Shown: one piece after another, positions 1-11,160 of the stretch
How the letters are laid out: each line of letters begins with the position of its first letter
How positions within the stretch are numbered: position 1 is the first letter of the stretch
Source of the DNA: Cricetomys ansorgei
Taxonomy: Eukaryota; Chordata; Mammalia; Rodentia; Nesomyidae
Assembly: GCA_026225945.1 (NCBI GenBank)
Contig: JAMJFZ010003581.1
Location: forward strand, 5,331,001-5,395,000
Length of the DNA: 64,000 nucleotides
Direction of reading: 5' to 3'
Position numbers and translations under genes: made by a program
Notes under the pieces: generated by a model
Told to the model about the DNA's origin: nothing
Seen by the model: the letters and a program-made list of their open reading frames with translations, nothing else
Database searches by the model: none

Positions 1-1267
1 TCTTTGATTCAAACTTTTTGACAGGCAATGTCAGATGGATTCTAAACTCCATTTAATGATATATTAAACAAGCCCGTAAGTACACAGAGAAGATATTCTT
101 GAGTGTCTATGTTGGGCCAAAAATCTATGATTGTGATGAGGGATATTGAGGCTCCTCATTCCCAGCTTTTAATACTGAAATAGACCTAATTATTTTTTAA
201 TTTTGGTAATTTCTGATTAAGACAATACTGCTTGTTCTAAAACAAATACCGAACACACTGAATTCTGATATTAGGGTCATCTGTGAGATGTTAAGTGTGT
301 CCACACTCTATAACCATTTAGAATACACAACCAGTACCAGGTACTGTCATTTGGTTGATCTAAGACTGTGATGTTGGCTTGCAAGGATCTCTTCTATTAA
401 ATTCTATTTGTCTTCTACCTTCGAGAAATTTCTCACTGGAACTTTCTTACGACCGGAAATAGCAACATTTTGCATATCAATTTCATTACTCTGGTAATGG
501 TAAAGGTTTGCTTTTAAAATGAAATTTTAAAAAAAGAAAACAATTCTAAAAGTTGTTTGTAATCGTCTCTGCAATTACTTCTCAGTGCACAGCTCTCATA
601 AAACACTTGTCAGCCATGAACTTCACTTTTCATCGTCAGCACAACGAGGGGAAAGAGAGCTGCTCCAGGAAAGGGCTGTCACGTTAGACCGCCAATTGTT
701 CTTAGTAAACAGTAAGTTTTCTTATTGTGATGTCTCACACTGATACATCTCAGTGTCTATGCTTGCTTAATCCTATTCTTTAGCTTCTTATTCTTAAGCT
801 TCATAGGAGAGGATTATCATTTTCATTCCATGTTAAATCATCACAATCAAGTTAATTTAATCTTCTTCCCTTTCCCCAAAGATGTTTAACTGGGCTCATT
901 TCTATACAAGAATGGTATACTACAGATTTCAGTGTATAATATTCTAGTCATGCAAACCTAGTTTAGGTTTAATTTTAAAAATCAACTATTTGCCATGCAA
1001 GGCATTAAGAGACAAAGTATAGCAAATAATTGGAGAACAATGATATGAAATAATGTTCTGAGATTACAGAGATATAACATGTATTGGACAACAGACATAA
1101 TTTAAAAAGTGGCTCATCAATCTAGTATCCTAATCCTTGTGTGTCAAATTCATAAATTACATTCTTAAATTATAAAGTTGACACTAAGACTATAGGTTAC
1201 TATTAAATGCATATATGTAGACAGTGTGGCATGGAATATTCTACAAATTAAAAAGAATGCTCATAGC
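1..1267. other. Unannotated AT-rich sequence
   Basis: I see no long reading frame, SINE, LTR or microsatellite here. It is AT-rich unique-looking sequence. A short GC-richer patch at about 580-700 does not resemble a family I know. Confidence 0.5.
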
Positions 1268-1583
1268 TGTTGCAGAAGTTTATTTTTAGTTATGAACAAA
1301 ATAATTGTTTTGTGCACTGCTGAGTGAGGGATTGCCTAGGTCTTGGCATTTTGTATTGTCTGAAGATGTTGGAATTATGTGGAGGATGTTGATTGCTAAC
1401 GATCTGCATGTGTTATCACTAGAACACCTGAGGAATTCTTTATCAATAAAAACACAGAAATTCAGGGTTTCATTGTCCAGTGTGGTGCTGGCCAGGATAG
1501 CGGTTCACTCTGCTGCGATCTGGCAGAGTCTGCACATATGAGAATTCCTCTTTGGTGAGCCACTACAGCAATGAAGTGATACA
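1268..1583 (+). repeat. 5' LTR of the compact LTR element
   Basis: This 316-bp repeat begins TGTTGC and ends ACA. It aligns through most of its length with 2623-2957 and, inverted, with 57488-57794. The most conserved block is the CCTAGGTCTTGGCATTTTG stretch near 1336. An AATAAA signal lies at about 1445, where the R region of an LTR would place it. A 78-codon open frame at 1305-1541 is a chance frame inside the LTR. Confidence 0.85.
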
Positions 1584-1585
1584 AG

Positions 1586-1605
1586 TGGCACCTGCAATGT
1601 GGGGC
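1586..1605 (+). promoter_or_regulatory. Primer binding site, tRNA-Lys type (degenerate)
   Basis: TGGCACCTGCAATGTGGGGC starts two bases after the 5' LTR. It matches the Lys1,2-type primer site used by class II retroviruses apart from two added bases and three substitutions (my alignment from memory). Its position at the LTR end supports the assignment. Confidence 0.75.
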
Positions 1606-1950
1606 CCAAAATCATGCCAGCTAATCGAACTTGGAGGCAAGGAAGAAAGAAAAAGAAACTCCAGACCTCACAGAGACCATTTTGTTTTGTTCTGTTTTGT
1701 TTTCTACAAAATTGCCCAGATAATGGTAAGGTGAGGCAAGACAATCTGCTATGGTGTTGAGAACTCCACCCCATGAGTGAACTTCTCCTGCAAACAAGGT
1801 TACCAGTTATTTTTCCTGCAAACCAGATGCTATCGTAAAATTCAGAAGTGTTTCCTCAGTATCAGCACATAGAAGCTGTTTTCCAGAATTGACTAAGGTT
1901 GTATCTCATGTTGGCAACTGAACTTGGTACTATAAAAGTCACCCAGGGGG

Positions 1951-2262
1951 TGCTGGTTTTGAAGACATGAAAGGGCTATGGAGAACACCTGAAGTTTGGC
2001 ACTATGAGAGGTCAAGAGAGGCCATTAGTGAAGGTGTGGCCTCAGTAATAGTTGAAGACCCGGTTTGAAGGGGCATGTAAAAAAGTTGAGACATGGTACC
2101 ATGAAGAAATCCCAGGAGGACCATTGGTGAAGGTTCAGCCTCAGTAGTAGCTAAAGGCCCAAATTAAAAGGGTGCTGAAGAGAAGTTGAGGCTTGGCACC
2201 ATGAAGAGTGTTCAGGAGAAGCTATTGGTGAAGTACAGCCCAGTTACACCAAGGGATTTCAG
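1951..2262 (+). repeat. Three ~100-bp tandem units inside the LTR element
   Basis: A block with the core CCATTGGTGAAGG occurs at about 2022, 2121 and 2222, a spacing near 100 bp. Each unit also carries a TTGAGGCTTGGCACCATGAAG-like segment and, in the first two, a CAGCCTCAGTA segment. The units are diverged and the third is shorter. No continuous reading frame spans them, so they look like non-coding tandem duplications, possibly packaging or spacer sequence. Confidence 0.75.
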
Positions 2263-2610
2263 CTTTCTGAAGATGCCAATAACACCATCTTAGTGAATAA
2301 CCACCAAGAGCAGCAGCAACAGGGGAGAGGAGCCAGCCTGAGCCTGGACAACAAGCTGTGTGTACTGCAGAGGGCAGAGCCAGAGAAGTGGTCCAAGCAC
2401 TTTGGAGGAGCCCAGAAGATCATGGGTGAATTCCAGATAATTGGACATTGATAATGTTTTTCTGATGTCCAAAGACATTATGATAAAGCTTGATAGATGT
2501 TTGGCTTCATTTGGTCCTGTCTTTGTGATTTTTCCTCTTGTAAATAGTTTTGCTGGTATAGTGTTAGATTGTGTTGTAAAGATAAAGCAATTTCTTGATT
2601 GGCTTATACA

Positions 2611-2622
2611 GGAAAGGGGAAT
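2611..2622 (+). promoter_or_regulatory. Polypurine tract before the 3' LTR
   Basis: GGAAAGGGGAA followed by T abuts the TGTT start of the 3' LTR. This is the standard place for plus-strand priming in an LTR element, and it fixes the element on the + strand. Confidence 0.8.
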
Positions 2623-2957
2623 TGTTTTAGAAGTTTATTTTTAGTTATGTGTAAAATAGTTGTTTTGTACACTATTGGATGAGAGTCTGCCTAGGTCTTG
2701 GCATTTTGTATTGTCTGTAGGTGTTGGAATTATGTGGAATTTGTTGATTGCTAATGTTTTGCATGTGCTATCAGTAAATATCTCAGGAGTTCTGGATCAA
2801 TAAAAAAACCTGACCTCAGATGCTCACAGTTCTCCTGGCCAGTATGATGCCTGGCCAGGGTGGTGGTTCCCTTTGCTGAGGTCTGGAAGCATTTGCACCC
2901 ATGATTATACCTCCTTGTCCTTCTTTGGTAAGCCGCCACAGAAGAATAGCTACTACA
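2623..2957 (+). repeat. 3' LTR of the compact LTR element
   Basis: This 335-bp repeat begins TGTTTTAG after the polypurine tract and ends CTACA before the CATAGC target duplication. It keeps an AATAAA signal near 2800 and aligns with the 5' LTR with scattered substitutions and small indels. Confidence 0.85.
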
Positions 2958-2963
2958 CATAGC

Positions 2964-4429
2964 TACATGTTACATATTAATTTGTTACATAGAAATTTGT
3001 TAATCTTGTTTGTAAATCATTGCTAAATTACAGGAAGGCTACCTTTATATCATTAGTTAACGTGTGATTAATGGACATTTATGTTGACTTAAGTTCTCTG
3101 CTAGCCCAACAATATTTCCTTAAGTGTTGAGAAAGGAAGCTACATTTTTCATGAGAATGAAATTCTAGAATGTGAGCATTTTTGAGACAATCTCTGAAAA
3201 AATTTTTATTTGTGCCAACTATTTCATTTCATATGGTTTTGAATAAACCTCTATTATTTTTCCCATATGGAAATAAGTAAGATTATTTGGCACATCAACA
3301 TTTGAACAATAGAATAACTAATCATATGGTAAGCTTCCCTTGGACTTGTGCCCTGCTCACATAACCATAAAATTTCAGTCAAGTCAGTGCCAACGAGATT
3401 TATTGGAATATTTTTTAGCTCATTAGGGAGGTATGTTCAGCCACATGACTAGTCCTGGCCAATAAGTTCTGGCCACAATTTCTGGGCATCTTCTAGAAAT
3501 AATAGCTAGGACGTGTGCCCTTCATCATCCTCTCATCTTCTTCTCTGCAATATGGGTTGGAATACCCCTGTGTTCTGAGGACAGCTCTTCCCTAAGAATG
3601 GTAACACCAAGAGCTGGTAGTGGCTAAAACCCAAGGGTCCATCAATGAATAGAATTGTACACATATTCACAAACTATATTACCCCTGATCTTCATGAAGA
3701 AGGGAAAAGAAATTGTCAATTTGTTTCATTGTGTAGTGGGTCTGTCTGCTTCTGCTACAAAACCACATCTTAAGAAATATCTTAAAAACTTGTAGAGAGG
3801 TTTGCAAACATATGAAAATATGACCCTGTTGTGGTTCTATGCAGTTACTAACTACTTTTGGCATCAACAAGACTTTTCTCTGTTAAGATAATTGCACCTC
3901 CTAATGTTAGTGATCAGTTCCTTATTTTGCACATTTGTGTTATATTTTGCCTTCTCAATCATTATTTAGAGACTGTTGTACCCCAAGGGCATTAATGCTC
4001 ATTTTCTCTATTGTGACAGTTTTCCCCAATTTTCTGTTGATTTTATTTTGTGACATGTATGTGAATTTTCCAATTTAAGTAGGATAATGACTTTTTTCTT
4101 ATTCCTTTTAAAGTTTGAAGCCTGTGCATTTAGTAAATCTAAATGAAGTACTTTGTGAATGAGGAGAAAATGGTTATACTGGAGAATTTAACATAGGTTC
4201 TATTTCTTCTTTGACTTGCTTACTTTTATGTTTTCCTGTTCTACTTCTGTGTTGGATCACCTTATGTGATATGTAATTGTAAAATATTTTATGTATATTG
4301 GCGATGGGGTTGCCTTGTAAGGACCACAAAATGATCTTTGTATTTTAGAAATTCTATGATCCAGCCTATGATGTGATTCATTTTTTTTTTAATGTCAAGA
4401 GGAGAACGATATGAATGAAATTGTTCAGC
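2964..4429. other. Unannotated sequence, possibly with an ancient repeat
   Basis: There is no coding frame of note. Around 3430-3620 the ACATGACTAGT...TGGCCAATAAG segment resembles an ancient mammalian interspersed repeat, but I cannot name it. The rest is AT-rich and looks unique. Confidence 0.35.
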
Positions 4430-4650
4430 AGGGCTTAGAGATATGGCTCAGTGGTTAAAAGCACTGACTGCTGTTCCAGAGGTCTAGAGTTCAATTCTTA
4501 ACACCTGTATAGCAGCTCACAACCATCTGTAACTACAGTTCAAGGGACACGTTGCCTCCGACTGGCCACAGCAGGAACCGTGTACACAAGTGGTACACAG
4601 ACACAGATACAGACATAACACCTGCCTGCGTAAAGTAAATAAACAAATCC
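4430..4650 (+). mobile_element. B2-type SINE
   Basis: The tRNA-derived head is clear: an A box within ATGGCTCAGTGG near 4442, then GTCTAGAGTTCAATTCT as B box near 4481. It continues through CTCACAACCATCTGTAACTA and ends in an A-rich tail with AAATAAACAAAT. Divergence from the consensus is moderate, so it is not among the youngest copies. Confidence 0.9.
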
Positions 4651-7600
4651 TAGTTTTTAAATTATTGAACAAATTTTCAAAGGTCTCTCTATACTTATTC
4701 TGGGCGTGTATTAATGATGAAAAAAGCAGCTGCACAGGTTAATGGGGAGGATGTGTAACCCTCCTTGGCCACTCTGAAACCTTAAACTCTGAAGCAAGAA
4801 TACAGAATCTGTCAGCAAAATGACCTTCATGTTTTAACTCTATTTGGTCAGAAGTCTGTAACAATGCTCAATACATTCATACCACATTGGACAGAGCAAA
4901 AATTCAGACTGGAAGAATACATTACTCAACTGTATTAGTGTTCCTTATAGATATCTGTGTGTGCGTGGGCATATTTACACACACAAACACTCACTCAATG
5001 GTTGATGGTAAATATGATGTGCTTAGGTACTTGAAAAAGAGATTTCCTCATTTTTAGATAAAGCCTTTTAATTCAGAATTTAATGAACTATAATCTAGTA
5101 GTTCTTCACTACCCTTTGGGGAGCAGATGAAGTCCTGAGTGAATGTGTGCTGTTGATACGGATACAGCCATGTCAAGGATCCGTAGACACGGAAAGCTTT
5201 TCCCAGGTGAGGGTAACAAACATGGCAGTGCCTGCCTCTGGCCCGAGCAAGCGTGTCTGCGAATGACTGCCTGTGTGTTAAAACATTAGCAACCACAGCT
5301 CCCTCCTCCCACTTGGGTGCAACAGGAGGCTGCTCTCCTACAGACGCCTCCCACACAGACGTGTACAGAATAAAAGTGCTGACTTTCTGTGTAGCATAGT
5401 AAGTGCCCGCCATCTAAACAAGCACAGGCCACCTACGTCAGCTTTCCTCTGCGTGCATCCATAGGTCTGTTCTTTCTTCCCTCCAATGTCACCCCAATTA
5501 GGTTCCCAAGATCAAGCGTTCCAGGGTGCTGTGCAACCTGGTATGCTTTATAACATGAAAGTTTTTTTCTTCCTGTTTGTTTTCATTTATAGAAGAAAAG
5601 TAAAATCAATGTAAATAATAAACAAAGAAGCAGTATGGGTTTTGTAATCCCTAAGTGCTTGTTATTTGATTACAAAGAGGTCATTGGTTTTTGGTCTGTC
5701 ATTGTTTAGTGGCAAAACATTTCAGTGTACTTATAGACAGTTCTAGCTCTTTTAGGTAACCATACAAAAGGACACAATTGTTGAAATCATTATCACATCT
5801 GTAAGGAAGAATCAAAGAATCTCAATCACAATCATAACTTATTACCTACAGGTGCATGAAAGTATAGATACTCAAAAGCCAAACTCAAGCCTGGCTCAAC
5901 TCAAATGTGCTGTGACTTTATCTAACCATGGATGAAATTCTTGGGCATGGGAAAATTCACTATTCATATTGCAATCACTAATTAACCACTAAAAATTATA
6001 ATTTTCTGTTTTATGTTATTTTTATAGAATATGTCCTTCACAAATATTTACTGCATCCTTGAAAAAAAAAAACACAAAACAATTATTTGCTGAATCTTAA
6101 ACACTAAATTTTTTGCTGAATCTGCTATTTAACTTAATTATTTACAATAAGATTGGTATCCGATTCTGCCTCTTTAATTTGCAGATGCACGTGGGCTAAG
6201 CATACATAGTTTTAGTTTACTGTTTAATTACCTCACTTCCACCCTTGCTATTGCACTGGGCCCCAATAGCACTAAAATAATAACATCCAGCAGGCATGAC
6301 TCACAAAGGCGGATGTCCCTGACAGATGGAGGGTGTCCTAATCAGATCTCTGGGGTCACTTCCAAACCCAGCTCAGCTTTATGGGTCTTTGGGATAGTGT
6401 CAGCATGGAGTGAAATACTGTTCCCTGGATGCTGCCAGGTGAAGATTTCTGCCTTCTCTTCAGGCGAAGTAATTCTGAGCTAAAGCTCACTTTAAAACGA
6501 ATTCAAGAGGGAAAGACTGAGATGACCAGCTTGTTTCAGTTGTGGCCAGCCTGTCGCTGGGACCCACTAGAGGGTTCTGTTTGATTTACCAGCTAGCAGC
6601 TGTTGAGAGCACTAAATCTAAAGGTAGTACTCAAACTCAGGAAGGATTGTATAGTGTAGGGAGGTTCTCTGTACTCACCGGCTCGCACACAAGCTGTGTA
6701 TGCACAGCTCTGTGGCGGAATGACTAGAGTCCCCTGTGAAGATCCTGCCTTAAGTTCCCTAGATAGATAGAGTGAGGAGTACAGTATTCATCGAGTGTCA
6801 TTGCCTCCCATCCTAGTCAAGGCAGATGCCTGGTCTGTCTCCACACTCACAGAACCCTTGCTTTTGATGATTTTCAGATGCTGCACTGCGTTTTGTAAGG
6901 ATTACCTTGGCTCTTTGAGCTTTTTTTCAGACATTGTAACAGGTGCCAATAAACAGCAAACACTGCAGTTGGCTTCCTGCTCCCCTTGAGCAGTTTTCTC
7001 CAGATTGAGCAGCTCTCTCTGCTGGATCAGATGGTTCTTTTCTCTGAATCCTCCTCTTCCAGCATCCCCAACCAACTCTACAGTGCCTCTTCTTCCTCCT
7101 CTGAACAGGCTTCCCCAGTAACCGGCACCATTTATGTGAATTCGCTCTCCACTCTGAAGGACTTAAGTTCCTACCTGGGACTTTATAGGTGAAACTCTGC
7201 AAATGCAGTTATAGGTCCCATTAAAGTAAAGGATTCAGTGGAGAAGAGCGCTCATCTATTTAAGCACAGGTGTTTATTGGTAAAGCTCCCCCTTCCCCAC
7301 TTGATACTTTGGGAAGGGAATGGTGAAGACTGTGAGGTGAAGGTACTGAGCTAGCAGAGCCAGAGAAGCTGACAGAGAGTAGACACGGCAAGGCACCTTT
7401 GTATGTGTTCTCATCTCTCTCTCTAATTGTGTTCAGATTTGATGGCCAGATGCAGAGAAGCCTCTGCTGTGTTTCCTAACACGGCATTGTTTATGGGTCC
7501 CAGAAGAATATCATTTTAACCTGCAGCTGTGTGATATCTTTGCTGCCCTTGGGTGCTTCCCAAAGAGGGGATAGCAGCAGCAGTGACAATCATCTTGGAA

Positions 7601-8190
7601 CTCTATTCCAGTGACCACCCCCCCTTCATGAATGTTCAAATGCATAACACACGGGCATATATTTTGTAGTAATTGATGTAAATACAGAGTTAGAATTCTG
7701 CATGCAGTCTCCTTTCCTCAGGTTAATAGCTGTACCATCGTTTGACACAATGAAAATGGACAGAGCAGTTCATCTAAGACGGAAAGAATTCCTCCCCCAA
7801 GTCAAATCCAGTTGTGAGTTGGCAAGATTCTGTTACACTCAGTTGTTTATTGAGGCAAGAGAAAGGAGATAGAGTGGAAACAGGATTCCAATTGCCCCTG
7901 ACAAATCTTGGAAATGCAACAAGCATTTATTTGATGGAAAAGGGAAAAAAACATATCTAAGTTAGAAGTATACTTAATATGAACAATATGTTTTTAGATA
8001 TTCACAGTTCTAGAATGGTTTTTTAATTTAACTATTTTGAGTATGTAGTTCAGAATTTCAGTGATAAAAATATATGTAAATCTATGAAAACACATGTATT
8101 AGGTGAACATTTATACATGCAAATATATATACTTGCACTGTGTGTGTCTCTCTTTGTATGTGTAGGTGTATATGTGATTGTGTGAGTGAT
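4651..8190. other. Unique-looking, partly GC-richer sequence
   Basis: No interspersed repeat is obvious over 3.5 kb. Two stretches (about 5100-5470 and 6230-7600) are richer in G and C than the surroundings. They hold small open frames (5054-5413 minus, 119 codons; 6986-7192 plus, serine-rich; 6927-7202 minus) that resemble no protein I know. An AP-1-like ATGACTCA lies near 6297. This is the best place in the window to look for conserved non-coding or exonic sequence. Confidence 0.4.
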
Positions 8191-8236
8191 CGTGTGTGTG
8201 TGTGTGTGTGTGTCTGTGTGAGTGTGTGTGTGTGTA
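8191..8236. repeat. (TG)n microsatellite, interrupted
   Basis: Alternating TG runs are interrupted by TCTGTGTGAG. TG-rich, less regular sequence extends upstream to about 8138. A minus-strand His/Thr-rich open frame here comes only from the repeat. Confidence 0.9.
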
Positions 8237-8673
8237 TGCAACTATGATTTCTTGGAAACTTTCAGGAATCTGTACTTTGTAATATAGAAACAGATTGGTG
8301 ATAAATTATGATTAGATTCTTGACGAAGGATTCCTTTTTGTCTTTGGACGTTTCATACTAAATTGTCAGCTTTCTTAAATGTGAAATCCATTAGATGTGG
8401 GTAGCACATTGTTCAATTTAATTATTATAACAAATATTTGAGAAGAGTTATATATGAAAGTTCTCAAAAATAGATAAGGTTTCCGTGTCCTTAGACTTTT
8501 ATTTAAAGTTATAACCACAAACATTTCCAACCACTACTGTTGAAGTCCCTTCTCACATGTTATAATCCAGTTATTTTTAACAGATAGATAATAATTGTAT
8601 GGTATGGGGTAAAAATGTGATGTTTGGTCTATGTTTACTTTACAGAAATAGTCAATAATCTAATCAGCATATT

Positions 8674-8833
8674 CTTTTGTTTGTTTGCTTGTTTGTTTCA
8701 AGATGGAGTCTCACTATGTAGCTCTTACTACATAGAACTCACTATGTAGACTAAGCTGGCCTCAAACTTAGAGATCTTTCTGCCTCTACCTTCTAAATGC
8801 TGGAATTAAAGATGAATGCCATTACTCTGGCCT
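8674..8833 (-). mobile_element. B1 SINE with target duplication
   Basis: The minus-strand B1 is read here as GGAGTCTCACTATGTAG...GTAGACTAAGCTGGCCTC...TGCTGGAATTAAAG, with a TTTGTTTGC-rich tail at the left end. It is flanked by 13-bp repeats with one mismatch, TAATCAGCATATT (8661-8673) and TAATTAGCATATT (8834-8846). It has an internal duplication of CACTATGTAG. Confidence 0.92.
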
Positions 8834-9059
8834 TAATTAGCATATTATTTAATTCCATCATTTTATCATGCTTTTTCTTGATTAAAAACGTTGAAAAATG
8901 TATTTAACAAATTTAAAAACTATTAATACATATAATATGACATAATATATTGCAAATATAAAACACATTACTATAATTTAATCTAGGATATAGTGTTAAT
9001 GATGGTCACCATGCATATCAATAAATCAATAAACATTGTTTTAACTAACAAAACTATAT

Positions 9060-10835
9060 GTCCTTTATTCACTATCTGCCCATTTTTCTACTTCTTTTGA
9101 CCTCCCAGGTTCTGCTAATCATTTTTTCTAATCTTAGTTTTTATTAATTATACATTGTCACTTTTATCTTACTTTGTGAAGTTCATACATGTATACAATG
9201 ATATATAATATATACATAGTCCCATTTCCATTATACAGCTCCTGCTATAGCTTCCAAAAAGTCACCTCACAACTTTCTGTCTTTTGCTCTTTGATAACCC
9301 ATGGAGTCTTATCTTTTTGCCCATATGTGCATGAATGTGGAGATATCCACCGGAATATGGGAATCCTACTAGTGGCCATATTGTAAAAACACACGATTCT
9401 CCTTCCACAGTATCTATCCATTGCCAATAACTCTCCAGGAAGAATCAAAGCCTAGATACTATCCACCCCAAGTATGCCATGATTTTGACTGGCTTGATCT
9501 CTGTATATATTTCTGTAGCTATTGTGAGTTCAAGAGTTTGACTGCCATGTCCAGAAGAATGTAATTCACAGAACTCATCTCCATTCTTGTCCTTTTATAT
9601 TCTTTTTACTTCCTTTTCTTTTATGTTACCTAAGTGTTGGTGGGAGTGGAGTTAATATAGATGTTCTGTGTAGGGCTGCATACTCAATCACAGTTAAGTA
9701 TATCCCCATTGATGGCTACTCACCTCAAAAAGAACTTTCTCTGACTATGGTTGGGAAAGCCCAGATCTATGGATATAAACATAAATTGTTGAAGGCAATT
9801 TGATAATATGACCACTGAGCACAATAAAAATAGGTTGTATCCTGGGGCCTATGCATTTCTGAGCATGGATTTTTGTATAAAATTACAAGATTTTAAATTC
9901 TCTCTGGTTGAGAAGCCTCAAATCCAGCCAGAATGCTATTAGTCACCCATCATGCCACTATCACACCACTGGGCACGTCTTGCCTGGCTGGTCAGTATTG
10001 TAGCATGCTTGGTTTATTTCTAGGTAAGATCACTGATGCCATTTCTTCCCCCAGAAGTCTTAATACCACATTGTGCCACTATGAAGCTTAGTCATCAAGG
10101 AAGAACTTTTTGGTCACTTCGAGATTGATTTATCTCTGCCTTGTAGCTAAAGTGTATAATATATAGCAACAGGATCTTACCATGTTGGTATGTTGGGTGA
10201 CCAAGGGCATTGGCAATATTCTGGCTTTTTTGAAGACCATTGAAGGATCCTTGACTAATAATGTATAGGAAGGTATCCCATGCTTTGTACTGAATTTTCA
10301 TTCCCACAGTGAAGGCATACAATATCTGTCTTCCTGTGCCTGTATAATTTCCCTTAGCTTGATGACCTTCAGTTCCACTCATTTCATGTTGCTGCAGATG
10401 ATGAAATTCCCCTTTCCCGAAGCTGTGCAGTGTTTTACAAAGTATATGTGCCACATTTCCTTTTACCTTCCTCCCAGAGCATGCTTAAATGTCCATGAAC
10501 TAGAAAAATTCTCTATGACATACTGGTTTAATCCCTTATGACATATAACCAGAAGCAGAACTGCTGCAAAGCATGGAAATTGTATTTTAATGACAGGTTC
10601 CATACTGTTTCCTAAAATCGTCACACTAGTCTCTGTTCCCATCAACAGCATGTGAGGTTTCCCTTTCTTCCACATCTCCATCATTTATTAGCATCTGTCT
10701 CTATAGTAACAGCCACTTTAGAAAGTATGAGAACATATCTCATTGTGGCTTTACTCTCAATTCCTTGCTCCTTAAAGATGCTGAAGATTTTTTCATATAC
10801 ATACTCAGTCAATTTTTATGAATGTTCTCTAGAAA
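9060..10835 (-). mobile_element. L1 3' part: Lx-type 3' UTR plus end of ORF2
   Basis: The 3' end lies near 9060-9190, where TTCATACATGTATACA is the antisense of the usual Lx-type terminal sequence. The 3' UTR runs to about 10310 with recognisable blocks (CCCATGGAGTC near 9298, GACTGGCTTGATCTC near 9487, TAGTCACCCATCATGCC near 9941). From 10310 to 10835 the sequence is antisense to the ORF2 C-terminus, including CATATCTCATTGTGGCTTT near 10733. The copy is decayed and encodes nothing now. Its 5' portion is inverted (next entry). Confidence 0.75.
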
Positions 10836-10847
10836 AGAGATTGAAAC

Positions 10848-11160
10848 TGGGCTCTCATTCCACACCATATACAAAGTCAACTCAAAGTAGTAAAATACTT
10901 AAATAGTGACCTGGAACTAAAGCTCCTACAAGGAAACATAAGAGGAAGCTCTATAGCAAGGGACTCGAATATAACTTGTCTGCCAGGACTCAAAAATAGC
11001 AGGCAACAAAGGCAAAGACAGACAAATGGAATAACATCGCAAGTGAAAACAGCAAAAGAAACAATAGAGTGGAGATAAAACCTACACAGAAGAAATAGAT
11101 ACAATTCTTTTATTGCTGTTGAGTACTTCTGATCTATAATCTGAAAAGATAAAAGGGAGT
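10848..11160 (+). mobile_element. Inverted 5' segment of the same L1 (ORF2)
   Basis: The strand flips here: the sequence is sense to ORF2, starting at the block that encodes the LDPYLTPYTK region (CACACCATATACAAAGTCAAC near 10862) and passing AGGCAACAAAGGCAAAGACA near 11001. It precedes, in ORF2 order, the antisense segment that ends at 10835. This is the standard outcome of twin priming during L1 insertion, with a short internal loss at the inversion point. Confidence 0.7.

Larger units (their letters stand above)
1268..2957 (+). mobile_element. Compact non-coding LTR retrotransposon (class II/ERVK-like)
   Basis: Two related LTRs (1268-1583 and 2623-2957) in direct orientation bracket about 1.04 kb of interior. 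The element is flanked by a 6-bp direct repeat CATAGC (1262-1267 and 2958-2963), and both LTRs begin TGTT and end CA. Two bases after the 5' LTR is a close match to the tRNA-Lys primer binding site of class II retroviruses, and a polypurine tract lies directly before the 3' LTR. Six-base duplications and Lys priming are typical of ERVK-like elements. The interior has no reading frame above about 70 codons and no gag, pro, pol or env similarity that I can see, so it would have depended on enzymes in trans. The LTRs differ at many positions by eye, so the insertion is old. I do not recognise the family name with certainty; an RMER-type rodent repeat is possible. Confidence 0.85.

Noticed and set aside
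4430..4498. tRNA-like A and B boxes
   Set aside because: They belong to a B2 SINE; no cloverleaf can be closed. The same applies to the ID-like SINE at 39897.
5054..5413. 119-codon minus-strand frame
   Set aside because: No recognisable domain or codon pattern, and no neighbouring exon or signal. Kept only as part of a GC-richer block.
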